From NCBI GenBank assembly GCA_020740775.1, contig JAHEWK010000034.1, forward strand, positions 186,001 through 250,000: a stretch of DNA of 64,000 nucleotides, in the 5' to 3' direction. The position numbers and the translations under genes were made by a program. Source of the DNA: Ilyonectria destructans (lineage: Eukaryota; Ascomycota; Sordariomycetes; Hypocreales; Nectriaceae). Each line of letters begins with the position of its first letter. Position 1 is the stretch's first letter. Below the pieces are notes generated by a model. It was not told where the DNA came from, did not search any database, and saw only the letters and a list, made by a program, of their open reading frames with translations. Positions 43,014-53,722 of this stretch are shown piece by piece.

Positions 43014-44480
43014 GAGTGGTGCATTCGGGACCGCATGAACTCCGAGGTTCCGGGTGGTGGTCAGGAGGGGACTCCGGCAATCAAGGTCGGGCTGTGGCAG
43101 GTTGGTCGCGGGCTGCAGAGTCGCGTCGCTTCGTGATATACGTGCCGCCGCAGGGTATGGATCCCGTAAAAGTCGCGCAATCAATGACCCGGTTCAATTG
43201 CGATGGTTCGGCCGTGCTCCGGGTCTCATCGGTGGTTTGAGAGTCGCGACGAGGTTGTGATGGTTGAGGCGCATCACCTATGATTTACTGCCTCTGGCGC
43301 TAAGCCTTTCTGGGGCAACCTGGCGCCCTACTGCCGCAACTACTCAACACCCACTACACCATCCACCAGCTCCAGACATCGTTAGCCGCCCATCTATCTA
43401 CCTGCATGAGTCAACAGCCTCATCGCGTAGAGAGCACAGAGAAAATATCTAATTGATCAAGAACCCAGTGAAATTATAGACAACAAGTCTTTAATGAATT
43501 CTATGTCGCCTTTTTATTTTCTATTCAAGAACCCGGGGAAACTCCAGACATTTAGCCTTTAAGCTACTGATGGATCCGTTACGGTCAATTTGATCAGGGC
43601 AATAGTGTTCAAAGCGATGATGATGATGTTGATGATTGCTTGGGCCCGGATGGACCGGGCCGGTCAGAGAGGGGTTTTCTGACACCCCCTCTGACTAAGG
43701 TCATGATATCAATCTATCAGAGGTTTCGTAATACAGGGTCATCTTCCAACAGCTACTACATCTCTCTCTTCCTTCCATTCTCCATCTCCATCTCTATTCA
43801 CAGCCGTCACTCCGGCTTCGCGCATTTCTTACTTCAACCAAAGCATTTATTCTCATCATGATTGATTGCGCAACTATCGTTCGACCATGTAGCTCTTGTT
43901 ACCTACAGCTACCTGCAAAACCAATTCCCAACATCACCAAAGACTTCATCACCGTGGTTCCGAGTCCTAAAACGCCCCCAGGCAGGGCAAATCCCGCCTG
44001 GCCGAATACCTCTTTGATGTACGTCCCGTGTGCTTTGCCAAAAACTTACGTACAAGTGAAATTTCGGGTTCGTTTTTCTCATCAAAGCTTCACCTTCGGA
44101 GAGTCACATCCCCCTAAGAATCCCGTAGGTAAGTCCCGAAAGGCTCGCTCACTAACCGCGAACCTCAGACACCGATCCCTGTCCGGATGTTCCACTCGTC
44201 GTGAATTGTTGCACGGGCCGAAAAGTGAAGATTAGAAAGAAAAAAAAGGGTTGGCAAGCCGCCAAAAGTTCGAAATCCCGTGGCCCCCTATGTATTAGTG
44301 GTTTGAGCCCTCAGATGTCGCCTTTATCAGGGAGACGCCACCATCCCCTCATTGCGGAAAGAAAGGGTCATCCATGGAAGTCATTTTGCCGTCCAAGGAA
44401 ACCAATTCACCTTAGATATAGGCGGATTGCAACTCGTTCTATGAGAAACGCCGTTGGACACCCTGACCAACCATGACCGA
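43014..44480. other. Intergenic between mis13 and the atfA copy
   Basis: mis13 promoter side, then no supported gene. A hairpin GTCAGAG-A-GGGG / CCCC-C-TCTGAC lies at 43661-43694, and an A-rich tract near 44240. Confidence 0.5.
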
Positions 44481-45690
44481 TTAATTGAGCATGGGGGCAC
44501 CCATGCCATAGGGGTTCATCTGGGGGTTGAAGGGTTCGACAACCTGAGACATGAAGGCACTGTGGAGACCTTGCTGTTGCGTAACTGGGCAGTCCTTGTG
44601 TGCGAGAAGGAGTGTCTTCAGGTTGACCACTCCTTCTCTCAGCTGGGTGATCTGCGAAGTCAGAGCATCGTTCTCGGTGCTGAATATCTCCACCTTGGTC
44701 TGCAGGTTGGCAAGCCACTGCTTTTTTCTTTGACGGCACTTCATGGCAGCAGCACTATGACATGTCAGTAACCATGGTTCAATACATGTATTAGAATTTC
44801 GAGTAAGACATACCGGTTTCGCTCAAGGAAGTTCTTGCGTTTCTCCTCATTCGTCATGGTGGTTTTGGTTCCGTTTTCATCATACTTCATGTTAGACTCG
44901 TTGGACATATCCATGTCTTCAGGCATAGTGACATCCCCGCTATTGGCCTTGGACTTCTTGTTCAGGGGTGCCTTTGCGGGAGCCTCATCGGCCTTTCTTC
45001 GACCATTTGTGGCAGGCAGGCTCTTCTTGCCCTTGCCTCGTATATTGGGTCGGGCCTGGTCGCTATCGTCCGAGGCGACGCTACCTTCGCTCACACCGCG
45101 AGAGGAACCGATCGAGCCACCACTGGCGATCGACATCTGCGACGAGGTGTTCATATTCTGGGGCACAACAGGGGCTGTGTGTGCGTGGCTCATTGCGCTC
45201 GAAGTGACAGCAAACTGGTTCGTCGATTGGGCCCCGTTCCTGCCCTGGGTAAGCATGAAAAGGCCGTTAGCGGCGTCGTTATCGTGATGGTCAAAGGGAC
45301 GGGATGCGGGCTTCATCTCAGACTTGACAACCACAGCACCCTTGGGGATCTCTTGAGGTTAAGACGTTATGCGGAGCCTGTTGGGATTGTCCGGACGGTC
45401 GCTGAACACAGTTTGTTTGCTCTCTCTTGGCAGCCGCGCTCATAGCAGTGCGATGGAAATCTATGGTGCTAGGCGTCGCCCCTCCACTGGCAAGCTGGGC
45501 AAAGAGGGCTTGGGAGTTGGGACTGGGCGCAGGGAACATGGACCCGCTGCCGCCGGGAGTCAAAACCCGTCCTCAAGGAAGATTCGTTAGGTGTAGGGAG
45601 GCGGTGCAAGGGGTTTAGCGGCTTCGGCATTGGACGCGACCTCTGATTTCACGAGCGGCTTGGCTTTTGCGTCGGTCGGGGCATCTGCGA
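44481..45690 (-). pseudogene. atfA: Decayed AtfA/Atf1 bZIP transcription factor copy
   Basis: Atf1/AtfA mediates stress responses downstream of the Sak1/Hog1 MAP kinase. The C-terminus is well preserved: NEEKRKNFLERNR, a 59-base intron (44813-44755), then MKCRQRKKQWLANLQTKVEI with leucine-zipper continuation and a normal C-terminus ending GAPMLN. The N-terminal half is damaged. The segment DAPTDAKAKPLVKSE...KPLAPPP joins almost directly to PTPNESSLRTG, so the HRA region is deleted. One extra base shifts the frame just before TPGGSGSMFPAPSPN, and another shift occurs before PQEIPKGAVVVKSEMKPA. At least two frameshifts and one internal deletion mean no normal AtfA can be made, although a short bZIP-containing product could be. 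Confidence 0.8.
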
Positions 45691-46369
45691 GAGGCTAGAC
45701 GTAACGAGAAGCTAGACGTAAGTAGGACAGACGGTGACGACGATATTGACGGAGACAGGCGATGAGGATAGAGGCACAAGGCGGGGACGAAGACGGCAAC
45801 GGCAGGTGGATGGGGATGACGGGAAGCGATGACGTCATGGCGGGGAAACCGAGATGGGAGGATGGGGTGGAGGGGGTTGGGGGTTCAGGGGTGGATTTCT
45901 TTGACTGATTTGGGGACTTAGACTCACCTCTGGCTGAGACGTCGGAGGTTGGAAAAGACGTCAGAGATGACGTGAGGCAGCGAAAAAGAAGGCGCAAAAA
46001 AAAGAGACAAGGACCGGGTGCAGTCGCTGACAAAATGCCACCTCGAGGAGGACGGGGACTCGCACTGTGCTGTCGGTGCCGTCGATGGCATCGTCCGATT
46101 TCCCCCACCTCAGCCCAACTGGCTTGTCGCGACGACGATCACTGCGGCGAGTTGCTCAACTGGGCCGACCCGCCCCGCGTGCGTGTGCTTTGTGTTTGCT
46201 ACTGCGCATCTTGCATCGACCGGCTAGGCTCGCTCGGACGAGATATTGGTCGTAGTCACAGCAGGTTCCCCAATCTTTTGGTGACGCCGTCTCATCCCTC
46301 AAGCGCTTTGGCCTTGGTCGGCTTCACGATGCTGTCCCTATTGCGACACGTACTGTACAGGTCTCGGAG
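45691..46369. other. Intergenic, 5' side of the atfA copy
   Basis: CT/GA-biased sequence, possibly old atfA leader. No independent gene is supported. Confidence 0.45.
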
Positions 46370-46692
46370 CCGAAATACAGTGTGTGAAAGCGCCTGCAAG
46401 TCCAAGGTTACAATGGAGGGTCCCTCTTGAATGTCTGCCCCATAAATACTGGCCGGGGGGACCAGTCGTTGCTCCCCCGATGATGTAGAGACCTCCCGTT
46501 CCTGCGGTGTATCAGGTAGTGGAAAGAGCTCCGGGAAGTCGGACCGGGCTACTATACTCGAGCGGAATACGCCTCCTTTCAGCAAATATTGTAGGATTTG
46601 GACGAGTTTCTGGTCAGGGAAGTTGGAGACTGTTAGATTGAGGTGCTTAACAACGTCTTGGATGGCTTTCTGCTTGCGCAGGGCGGTGTTCT
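46292..46692 (-). pseudogene. Unrecognised gene fragment
   Basis: Open on the minus strand from an acceptor-like TACATTAG at about 46693 down to 46292. It reads NTALRKQKAIQDVVKHLNLT, FPDQKLVQILQYLLKGGVFR, then FPELFPLPDTPQEREVSTSS and IVTLDLQALSHTVFRLRDLY. The composition is protein-like and the frame is long, but I do not recognise the family. No start and no partner exon were found. It is probably an internal or terminal exon of a displaced gene. Confidence 0.4.
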
Positions 46693-47137
46693 AATGTATA
46701 CTCAAAACCTGGTGTACTGCATATGGCGAGAAGTGATAGGCAGGGAGCTACGTCTGGGGTACATGGTGAGAGGCCGCAAGGCGAAGGAGCGTGGGGTAGC
46801 CGTTTCGCCGATGTTTTCCCGACACCGGCTGGTTGGGCGCTGGTTGTTCCGCGGAGTAGCCTTGAGAGGACTTGTAACGACCCCGTTCCTGGGGATTTTT
46901 AATTTTTACAAACGCGCCCCGTTCCCGACGCGATGGCCTGCACCTTATCAACCTCCCCCAAAGTTTCGCCACACGGCAAGTCGATGGGCTCTTTGGTTTC
47001 GCGCTACAAACGCCAGCCCAATAATGCAAGCTCCCTGTGGCAGGCAGGACGAGGTGAGAGCTAAGTTTCCTGGAGCACTGTGTGACAACGAATCTTCGAA
47101 TCGGGGCAAGTTTAAGACCTGCACTCAGGGGAGCTCA
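46693..47137. other. Intergenic upstream of HP1 gene
   Basis: Likely HP1 promoter and possible 5' exon. No conserved coding block was recognised. Confidence 0.45.
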
Positions 47138-47185
47138 ATGTTGGTCGCGAACCGGGACAGAGTCGAAGCTCCCAAGGGCGACACA

Positions 47186-47975
47186 ATGGACGGGAGCGAT
47201 AAAGATGAAGATGAGGTTGACGACGAACTTGAAGAGGAGTTGTGAGGCTCTTGGCTGCTACGAGCTTAACACAATACTAACGAAGCTTAGTTTCATTGTA
47301 AAGACGATCAAAAACCACTACGTCGACAGAGATGTTAGCATGTTGCGTCCAGCTGGGCCATGTCTGTAACTGACGTCTTTCTAGGGAGCTCTCAAATTTC
47401 TGGTTCAGTGGGAGGGCTATGAGAGCAAGAAAGACTGGACGTGGGAACCAGAGGACAATCTCAAGTATGTATCAGGCACCTCTACTTTATCCTGCAGTTT
47501 TCTAATTAGCGCATTTTCTTTAGGGTGTCAGGCGAAGAGATTCTCAACGAGTATTTTAATAAGATTGGTGGAAGACATCAGATCATCAAGGAATCAGACC
47601 AAGCGGCTCAGAACAGAAAGCGAAGACGGGCGACAAATAGCACCACTAAGACGACTACTAAGCGATTGCAAGGAAACGAGACGCATTTGGCTGATAAGAC
47701 TTCACCCGCAACTGTGAAGAATTGGAGCCCTCCTTCAGGGTCATGTGAGGATGAGGTTGAGACAATTGACGCGTGTGAGGACGGCGGCAATGGGAAGCTG
47801 GTCGTTTTTCTTATATGGAAGAACGGCGAGAAGACCAAGCATAACACGCAAACTATCTACAAGAAGTGTCCGCAGAAGGTAGTTCATCCCTCCCTCACCT
47901 CATCAGCTCGTCGGTTTCCTTGTTGACACGAAACAGATGCTTCAGTTCTATGAACGACACATTGTCATGGGCTGA
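47186..47975 (+). CDS. HP1 family protein: chromodomain plus chromo-shadow domain
   Basis: Exons 47186-47241, 47291-47333, 47385-47464, 47524-47878 and 47937-47975; four introns of 49-59 bases, all GT-AG and phase-consistent. The acidic N-terminus (DEDEVDDELEEE) leads into the chromodomain FIVKTIKNHYVDRD / ALKFLVQWEGY / DWTWEPEDNL, with cage aromatics F, W and W in the expected places for reading H3K9 methylation. A basic linker follows (NRKRRRATNS). The chromo-shadow domain is GKLVVFLIWKNGEKTKHNTQ, TIYKKCPQKMLQFYERHIV, used for dimerisation. Two chromo-type domains distinguish it from chromovirus integrases. The role would be heterochromatin formation and TE silencing in the nucleus. The start is uncertain: an ATG at 47138 is in the same frame and further 5' exons are possible. 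No lesion was found. It may be the sole HP1 or an extra copy. Confidence 0.85.
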
Positions 47976-48299
47976 GGCCTGGTATAGGGGCACGAGCTAT
48001 GCCGTGCCGGTCCCGACCTAGCTATGCGAGATTGACCTTCCCTTCTGCTAGCTACTACCGCCCTGCAAACGAGAGCTCTGCTTTATAACTGTAAGCTACC
48101 CTTAGCTTAGCTCCTTCTCCTTTGCTACTCCTTAGTCTTAGATAGACCAATCCACCGCACCCTTTCGTTGAACAAACTCAGGGCCAGCCCTTCACATTGC
48201 GGCGCTGAAGACTTATATCGCAATTGCCTCCTGGATTCCACTAACAGGGCTTCAGATGGCGCTGACCTACTTGTCAAATAGGGTGGGACCACTACGCCT

Positions 48300-49073
48300 A
48301 AGAGCACGCAGCTCGGACAGAATCTCAAAGTCCGGAGTTCTATGCTGGAGAGCAAGCAGATCTTCCTGATGGCAACACCTGGTCTGACGTAAAATATGCC
48401 ACAGAGAAGTTTATTCAGCAGTTTCTGGTCGGAATCCATGGTTGTGGTGGCCAGAAGTATCGAAAACCTCTAGCAGCGCACATGGATGCCGAAGGATCAT
48501 ATAACCACCACAAACTTGATCGACTATTCCCTCGTCACATGCCTCATACACTTGATAACCGGCATTTCGTCACCCCCCCAGTTTATAGTAAGACAGCGCG
48601 TCTGAGCCCTAGTCAATCGCAAGAGTTTTTCTCCGGTTATACAGCCCGGCATCTCGATGGCAAGCCCAAGCACGCTTGCCTCCACGCTGAACGGACCCAA
48701 CAGACTCCTCCGGTCATTTCATTTGACATCGACAGCATCTTGGGCTTCGTGGATTCTCCAGCAGCGGCGGTTCATGGGATCCGGTTTTATTCTGCTCCTC
48801 AGTATTGTCAAAATACTCACAGATATTCACCTGACCTTGGATCGCGTGGATCTAGATCCGGAGCGGCCCCGACTGATTCCGTCACGACTGAAAGACGTGC
48901 CACATTTCATCTTCGCGAAGGTCGAAGACGCCGAATTCATCACATTCCACCTGTTCTTTCCACATTTGCCATGTCACAACGCCTTCCGTCAATTGACTGA
49001 CGAGCAGCTTTCGCGGTGGTTTGATTATATGAGTCCAGCGAACTTGGGCGTTGACTGGCAGGCTGTGAGATAG
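48300..49073 (+). pseudogene. Unrecognised TE-associated gene, copy B
   Basis: Diverged paralogue of the 33-34.5 kb sequence. It has EKFIQQFLVGIHGC, a spacer, VISFDIDSILGFVDSPAAAV in one frame, then after a shift near 48815 LKDVPHFIFAKVEDAEFITF and LTDEQLSRWFDY in another. It ends abruptly at about 49073, earlier than copy A. Nucleotide similarity to copy A is high over the GTTTATTCAGCAGTTTCTGG region, so they duplicated fairly recently. Both are dead, which fits a mobile or TE-captured family rather than a host gene. Confidence 0.7.
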
Positions 49074-49949
49074 GCAAGAGAACGTCGCTGGATCCCCATG
49101 ACTGCTGTAAAATGATGAGTCCACGTTTCCGGCCTGGTCTTGATGTGTCCAAAACATCATCGAGAGTTGAAATAAAGCCTCAGAGAGATCCAGCCAAGTA
49201 CCAGAGGGGAGTATCATCATCGAGGTTGCCGCTGTATCGTCTTCCTCCTCTTTGTAATCACTCAATTCATCATTGGAGTCTTCGTCGAGGTCTTGTGCAT
49301 CAGAACCTTCATCATCACTCCCCTCTTCGTCCTCATTGCTGTCGCTCTGGTTGTCTGCTCAATCCACCCCAATCCATTCATTGCATATCTCCTGGCCAAG
49401 TTCTTCATCACACTTCTCGTCCTGCAACTGGGATACAAGCCGCAAGATATATCACATCATCATTATCACATCAGGTCGAAATTCCACATCATAAATCTCA
49501 CAACATTATCGTAGCTTGCATCGCAGTACAGCAATAATACTAACATGTGCGTTATTCTATCGGCCTTATTCAGGCTCCGGGTCATTTGTCCTTCAAGATT
49601 TCGGCTGCTCCCTTCAATCGTCAATGACTCTCGCATGACTCCTCAAACTATCTATTAACCGGAATGAGCATAGCTTACTTCTTCAACATCAGCCGAACTC
49701 ACGGTCAGGCGCTCCATCCAGGGCGATGGACTATGTAGCTTGGGTTCTGATGTGGGAGGTCGTATCCGATAATAATTCGCGGGTATGGTACTGAACCTTG
49801 AAAGATCACGTCGTTAACTTGATGCGTACACGCTTTATAATGGGGCACATACGGTGAGTAAAATGTCGAGAGTCATGGTAGAAAACCAACGGGACCTTGT
49901 CTAGGTCTGCAGCGAGGGACAACCCAGTCTGCTTAGTCGCAGGGCCCCG
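49074..49949. other. Intergenic, no supported gene
   Basis: Contains one short hydrophobic frame (49293-49514, two possible helices) with no homology I recognise. Left uncalled. Confidence 0.4.
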
Positions 49950-50522
49950 CTAGCCACCATCGACAGTATCGTCTGGCTCATGTCGCACCAACGCGTGAGA
50001 ACCAGAGCGGCACTTTATGCCAATCTCAGAGCACTCCAGGCAGATATCGAAGTCGCCGCCATGGCAAATTTCGCAAGAGTAGTATATGCAGCCAACCGGG
50101 ATGCATAATGTACAGACATCACACCAACGTGAGTTCCGATCGAACGTTACCGCACTGCTCTTTATGACAGTGTCGTCGGCGCTGATTTGGGTACCCGCCC
50201 TTTCGGCATGATGGAGGAGAAGCTGGTGGAGTTCGGGGTTTCCGCTCCGCCTGGCCCACCAGATTAGGGTTCGGCCAAAGCCATCTTGAGAATCAACACA
50301 GGCATCGTCGGCGGCGAGCAAAAACTCTACCGTCTTGGTATGGCCGTTTTTCAATGCGGCGAATAAAGGTGTTGTACCATACCAGTCCTTGACATTTGAT
50401 GCGGAAGGACCGTTGGCAAGTAGTACTTGCACCACTTCATGATGTCCCTGCCTGGCGGCGACAAACAATGCTGTGCGACCCTGGCTACGGAAGGCTATAT
50501 CCAGGACTGGGTCAAAACCCAT
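49950..50522 (-). pseudogene. Ankyrin-repeat and ZZ-type zinc finger fragment
   Basis: About three ankyrin repeats (GRTALFVAARQGHHEVVQVL, GTTPLFAALKNGHTKTVEFL, GFGRTLIWWARRSGNPELHQ) are followed by a ZZ finger: WCDVCTLCIPVGCIYYSCEI, then CHGGDFDICLECSEIGIKCR and SGSHALVRHE, with the expected Cys pairs and final His pair. ANK-ZZ is a common C-terminus of fungal NLR-type proteins. A stop lies just upstream of the first ATG (50522), so no N-terminal effector or NACHT part is attached. It is probably the 3' exon of a lost receptor. Confidence 0.75.
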
Positions 50523-50761
50523 TTTCCATCGATTTTAGTCAATACAGGGACCCTACCCCATACCCCATGTCGCCCACCCCACCTCGGTATATGGATTAAT
50601 TCATATCGAAATATACCATACTACGTATTGAAAATAAAAAATGATGTGCGCGAACGGCCCGGGCGTGGACGGCCACGTTTGCCCCCGTTTGCTCCCGGAC
50701 AGCATCGTCCGCGCAAATTTATGTTTCCATCGCAATACACTAAATCTATTATCCTTTCGTT
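50523..50761. other. Left flank of the integrase element
   Basis: Probable left end of the two-gene element and promoter of its rightward gene. GC-rich block GCGAACGGCCCGGGCGTGGA at 50650-50669. No inverted partner can be found because the right end is lost. Confidence 0.4.
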
Positions 50762-51301
50762 ATGCCCCCAATACTCGTGTACTGCCCAGCACGGGTCCGT
50801 ACTCAACATGCCACGATCTTACGGGATAACCCTTCTTGGGTCTCCTGTCCGCATTGTGGTAGCCCCCTAGCCGATAAGCCCTCCGACGATGCCTCTGACG
50901 ATGACCTTGAAGAGGTAGACTTCCAGAGCCTACCCGATCGGACCCGAAAGGCCTTTTCAGCGACTGAACGCCCCCAGCCAGTACTGTACGCCTCAAACGC
51001 CGAGTCGCAAGCGGCACTTACTCATCGAGCCGGCGCAACCAATTTCTCATCTGCTCTTCGAGAGGCGGATAAAGCCCGTCAGGTCAGTATTCGGAACGAT
51101 AAAACTAAGGCCGAACGGAGCAGTACGGAGCTTATACAGCCCCGTAAGATCGGAATATCGTTGTACTTGTACGCTGGGAATTACTGTACGGCCGAGTCTG
51201 GTGGTATCGAGACCCTTGAGTGGTTTGATGTCATGGCCGTACATAGGTTTCCGATGGCCGTACAGTTCAATACGGCCCTGGAAGCAGACACCAGCAGTTA
51301 A
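50762..51301 (+). CDS. Integrase-element companion protein 1, unknown function
   Basis: 179 residues. It starts MPPILVYCPARVRTQHATI, and a Cys at residue 8 with a later CPHCGSPL pair could form part of a zinc ribbon. An acidic stretch (DDASDDDLEEVD) follows, then a conserved-looking block (PRKIGISLYLYAGNYCTAES). The stop TAA shares its last A with the ATG of the next frame (TAATG). Either the two are translated by reinitiation or they are one gene split by a frameshift. I do not recognise a domain. Confidence 0.6.
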   Translation: MPPILVYCPARVRTQHATILRDNPSWVSCPHCGSPLADKPSDDASDDDLEEVDFQSLPDRTRKAFSATERPQPVLYASNAESQAALTHRAGATNFSSALREADKARQVSIRNDKTKAERSSTELIQPRKIGISLYLYAGNYCTAESGGIETLEWFDVMAVHRFPMAVQFNTALEADTSS

Positions 51302-51957
51302 TGTCCGCCCTTATCAAACGGTTCTTTTCTAACTCAGGGGAATGGGCAAAACTAGCTGAACGGGAGTGGACGGCTATTCCTATCGATGGGAAGGCAGCAA
51401 GCCTAAACTTGAACGTTCGGTTCTGTGAGGCAGCGTACGAGTCCACTCAGCTCTGGACATTCCTGCTGCAGACGGGACTTCTGCCTCGGTCGGAAATCCG
51501 CCTACACCTACGTACCGGCGTCTCTGCCAACCAACCAGAACAGGACAAAAAGGTCAGTACGAAGGGTAAAAGGACCGTACTGGCCCATCCACAAGGACGC
51601 AAGCGCGATACGCCCGAGTCACGTACCAGTATTACAGTCAAGACCGAGAAACGCTCCACTTCAACATCTAAACGAATCAAGACGGAACCGAGCGCGCCAG
51701 TACGGAAGAAGGATAAAAAGGCGTCTGGTAAGGCCGAGGCTAGCGAGTCTGCCCAGCAGGAGCTAGCTAAAGCAGAGGCGGACATACCCGTTCAGGAGAT
51801 AATAGTTGCGGATGAGCCTGTTCGGTATGGATCTGAAGGAGGTAACGAGGATTGCGAAGACCCCTTTGAGGATAGCCTCTCGCAGTCCGACCCCTTCGTG
51901 GTATTTAAAGGTACACGTTCGTACGCGAAGGCTTCTGAACGGGCATCTTTAGAGTAA
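51301..51957 (+). CDS. Integrase-element companion protein 2, unknown function
   Basis: 218 residues. The N-terminal third is folded-looking: EWAKLAEREWTAIPIDGKAA, LNLNVRFCEAAYESTQLWTF, LLQTG. The rest is Lys/Ser/Glu-rich and probably disordered with nuclear-localisation-like clusters (STSKRIKTEPSAPVRKKDKK). It ends six bases before the convergent integrase stop. It may be the C-terminal half of companion protein 1, separated by one frame change. Confidence 0.6.
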   Translation: MSALIKRFFSNSGEWAKLAEREWTAIPIDGKAASLNLNVRFCEAAYESTQLWTFLLQTGLLPRSEIRLHLRTGVSANQPEQDKKVSTKGKRTVLAHPQGRKRDTPESRTSITVKTEKRSTSTSKRIKTEPSAPVRKKDKKASGKAEASESAQQELAKAEADIPVQEIIVADEPVRYGSEGGNEDCEDPFEDSLSQSDPFVVFKGTRSYAKASERASLE

Positions 51958-51963
51958 AAGTTC

Positions 51964-53465
51964 CTACTCTATAGCCAGCCCCGTTTCTGAATTTACATCC
52001 CATTCGTTCTCGGAACCGTCCGTTCTCCTGCGTACATGCCCGTCCAGATCAAATCCTCGCATCCTTAATGTATCCTCTAAGTGTTGGATACCTCCGGTTA
52101 GCGGCTCCTGGAGCTGTAATTGAGGGTCGACTCCGGATTTGTGGTGGTCTTCGAGTTTTTCCCGGAGGTAAACGTATGAGCGATAAAATGGGATCTTGAT
52201 ACCGTTTACACGGTGCTGTTCGCTCCCTTCCCTGGCTGAACAGCTAAGTACGGACTTGCAAAGCCCTAATACCTCGGTAGAGAGATACGACGATAGATCG
52301 AATGATCTGTGACCAAGAAGCTCCTCCATCTCCTCTAGTACGGCCGGGATGATTGGTTCCCTATAATCCTGCGTACGGGACTGTTCAGGGTGGTGATAGA
52401 GGACGTATGGGACCCCAGGAATAACGTGAGGTCGGTTGGATTGTTTGCGGATGTAATGATTATTCCATACCCGTACGAAGCCGCGCAGGTCCGTATCTAA
52501 AGGTTCCATATATATATAGAGTAGGGCAATCTGGTCGTAGATTTGGCTTGGTTCGAAAAGCCCGATTGTATGTAGGGTGCCAAAGACAGTCTACACATAT
52601 TAGTACGGGGGCGTTTAGGGACGCCCGGAGGCGCTTAAGAGTGTCCTTACCCGCCAAAACTGCGAACGGCCTTTACAAAGACGATTCCACCAGCTCTCGA
52701 TCTTAACATTATGGATGCTCTTGCCGTATACAAAACAGTCCTTAAACTGAATTGGTACGGCCTCGCCCGTAAGTGGTTGTACCCGTTCGCGCCCAGTCTG
52801 ACTCGAGTGGTACCAATGGAGGCCAGCAACAACCGGAGTTTCTTTCCCACGATCAGCTCGTATAATCCGAGGCGTAAAGCCAAGTTCGCGAACGACCGAG
52901 AGGTATTGGAGCCCAACGCCGATGGACGTATGCGTACTAAAGCCGACAAAAAACCAAGGGATATATCTCGAGTAGGCGTCGATCCCAGCGTAGATCTCAA
53001 AGCCGCACGGCCTTAATTTATCGTACGCATCGATAGACCAGATGAAATTTGGCCCAGGGCAGGTCCAGCCCGTACGGCGCCGTCTAAACTCGTCCCGCCG
53101 GTCCCGGAAGCTCCGTTCGTGGACCTCTTTGTAGGCAGAGTAGAGGACATTTCGGCTTATAGACAATCCTTGTTGGCGCAGCTCTGTTCGGAGGTATTCC
53201 CGCCCGTACCCTGCCAAACGGCTCGTTGGGTCGACTGCTTGGGCGATATGAGTAATGGCCTGTTCTCGTAAGGTAATATTTTCCTCTCGAGTATGCCGCT
53301 TGCGAAGGTCCATCTCTTGACGTAGCCGTACGAGGCCGGTTAGGGTAATAGAAAACCCCTCGGAATGTAGTACCTGGAGTAAGCGCTCGTCCGTAAGGTA
53401 GTGTTCGAAGAAGTGGAAGCGTAAACGGTCCCGGAGGGCATCGGTCACATCCGTACGGCCCTCGG
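51964..53465 (-). pseudogene. rve-type integrase, N-terminus removed by hAT insertion
   Basis: Exon 1 ends at 52651 and exon 2 is 52590-51964, with a 60-base intron (GTAAGG...TGTGTAG) joining QFWR to TVFGTLHTIGLFE. The core shows FIWSIDAYDKLRPCGFEIYA (first Asp), RIIRADRGKET (second Asp) and NVKIESWWNRL (candidate Glu), i.e. a DDE catalytic set of the retroviral integrase fold. The N-terminal part has predicted HTH-like helices (EEGFSITLTGLVRLRQEM type). Codons upstream of AEGRTDVTDALRD come from the hAT terminal repeat, so the original start is lost. It could belong to a Ginger or IS3EU-like class; assignment is open. Confidence 0.75.
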
Positions 53466-53722
53466 CAGTGTGGCTAACAATCAAGCTCGAACTTGACAAT
53501 TCTCAATCAAGTTCGACTTCTCGTCAAGTCAAGTTCTCAAGTCAAGTTTAAGGGTTATCGTCAATCAATCAAGTTAAAGGAGTGTCAAGTTGTCAAGTAC
53601 TTGATGCCAATAATTACTTATTTAGGAAGGCTAGGAGAGGATACCCTAGATATCGCTAATTAGCCAATTACATCGCTTAGAACTAATTATCTAAGCTGCG
53701 CAAACTCGCAATGGCCCTATGA

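Larger units (their letters stand above)
50642..53465. mobile_element. Two-gene rve-integrase element, right end cut by a hAT insertion
   Basis: The rightward companion genes (50762-51957) and a leftward integrase gene (53465-51964) converge with only six bases between their stops. The whole block shares an unusual abundance of CCGTAC/GTACGG words, setting it apart from its neighbours. On the right, homology stops exactly at the CAGTG terminus of the hAT element. Left boundary is approximate. Class unassigned: DDE integrase-like DNA transposon with short host-like intron. Confidence 0.6.

Noticed and set aside
47291..47464. Chromodomain as part of a chromovirus integrase
   Set aside because: A chromo-shadow domain follows and no integrase, RT or LTR is nearby, so HP1 is the better reading.
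49293..49514. Small two-helix membrane protein
   Set aside because: Hydrophobic but without homology, conserved start context or intron support; sits in decayed sequence.
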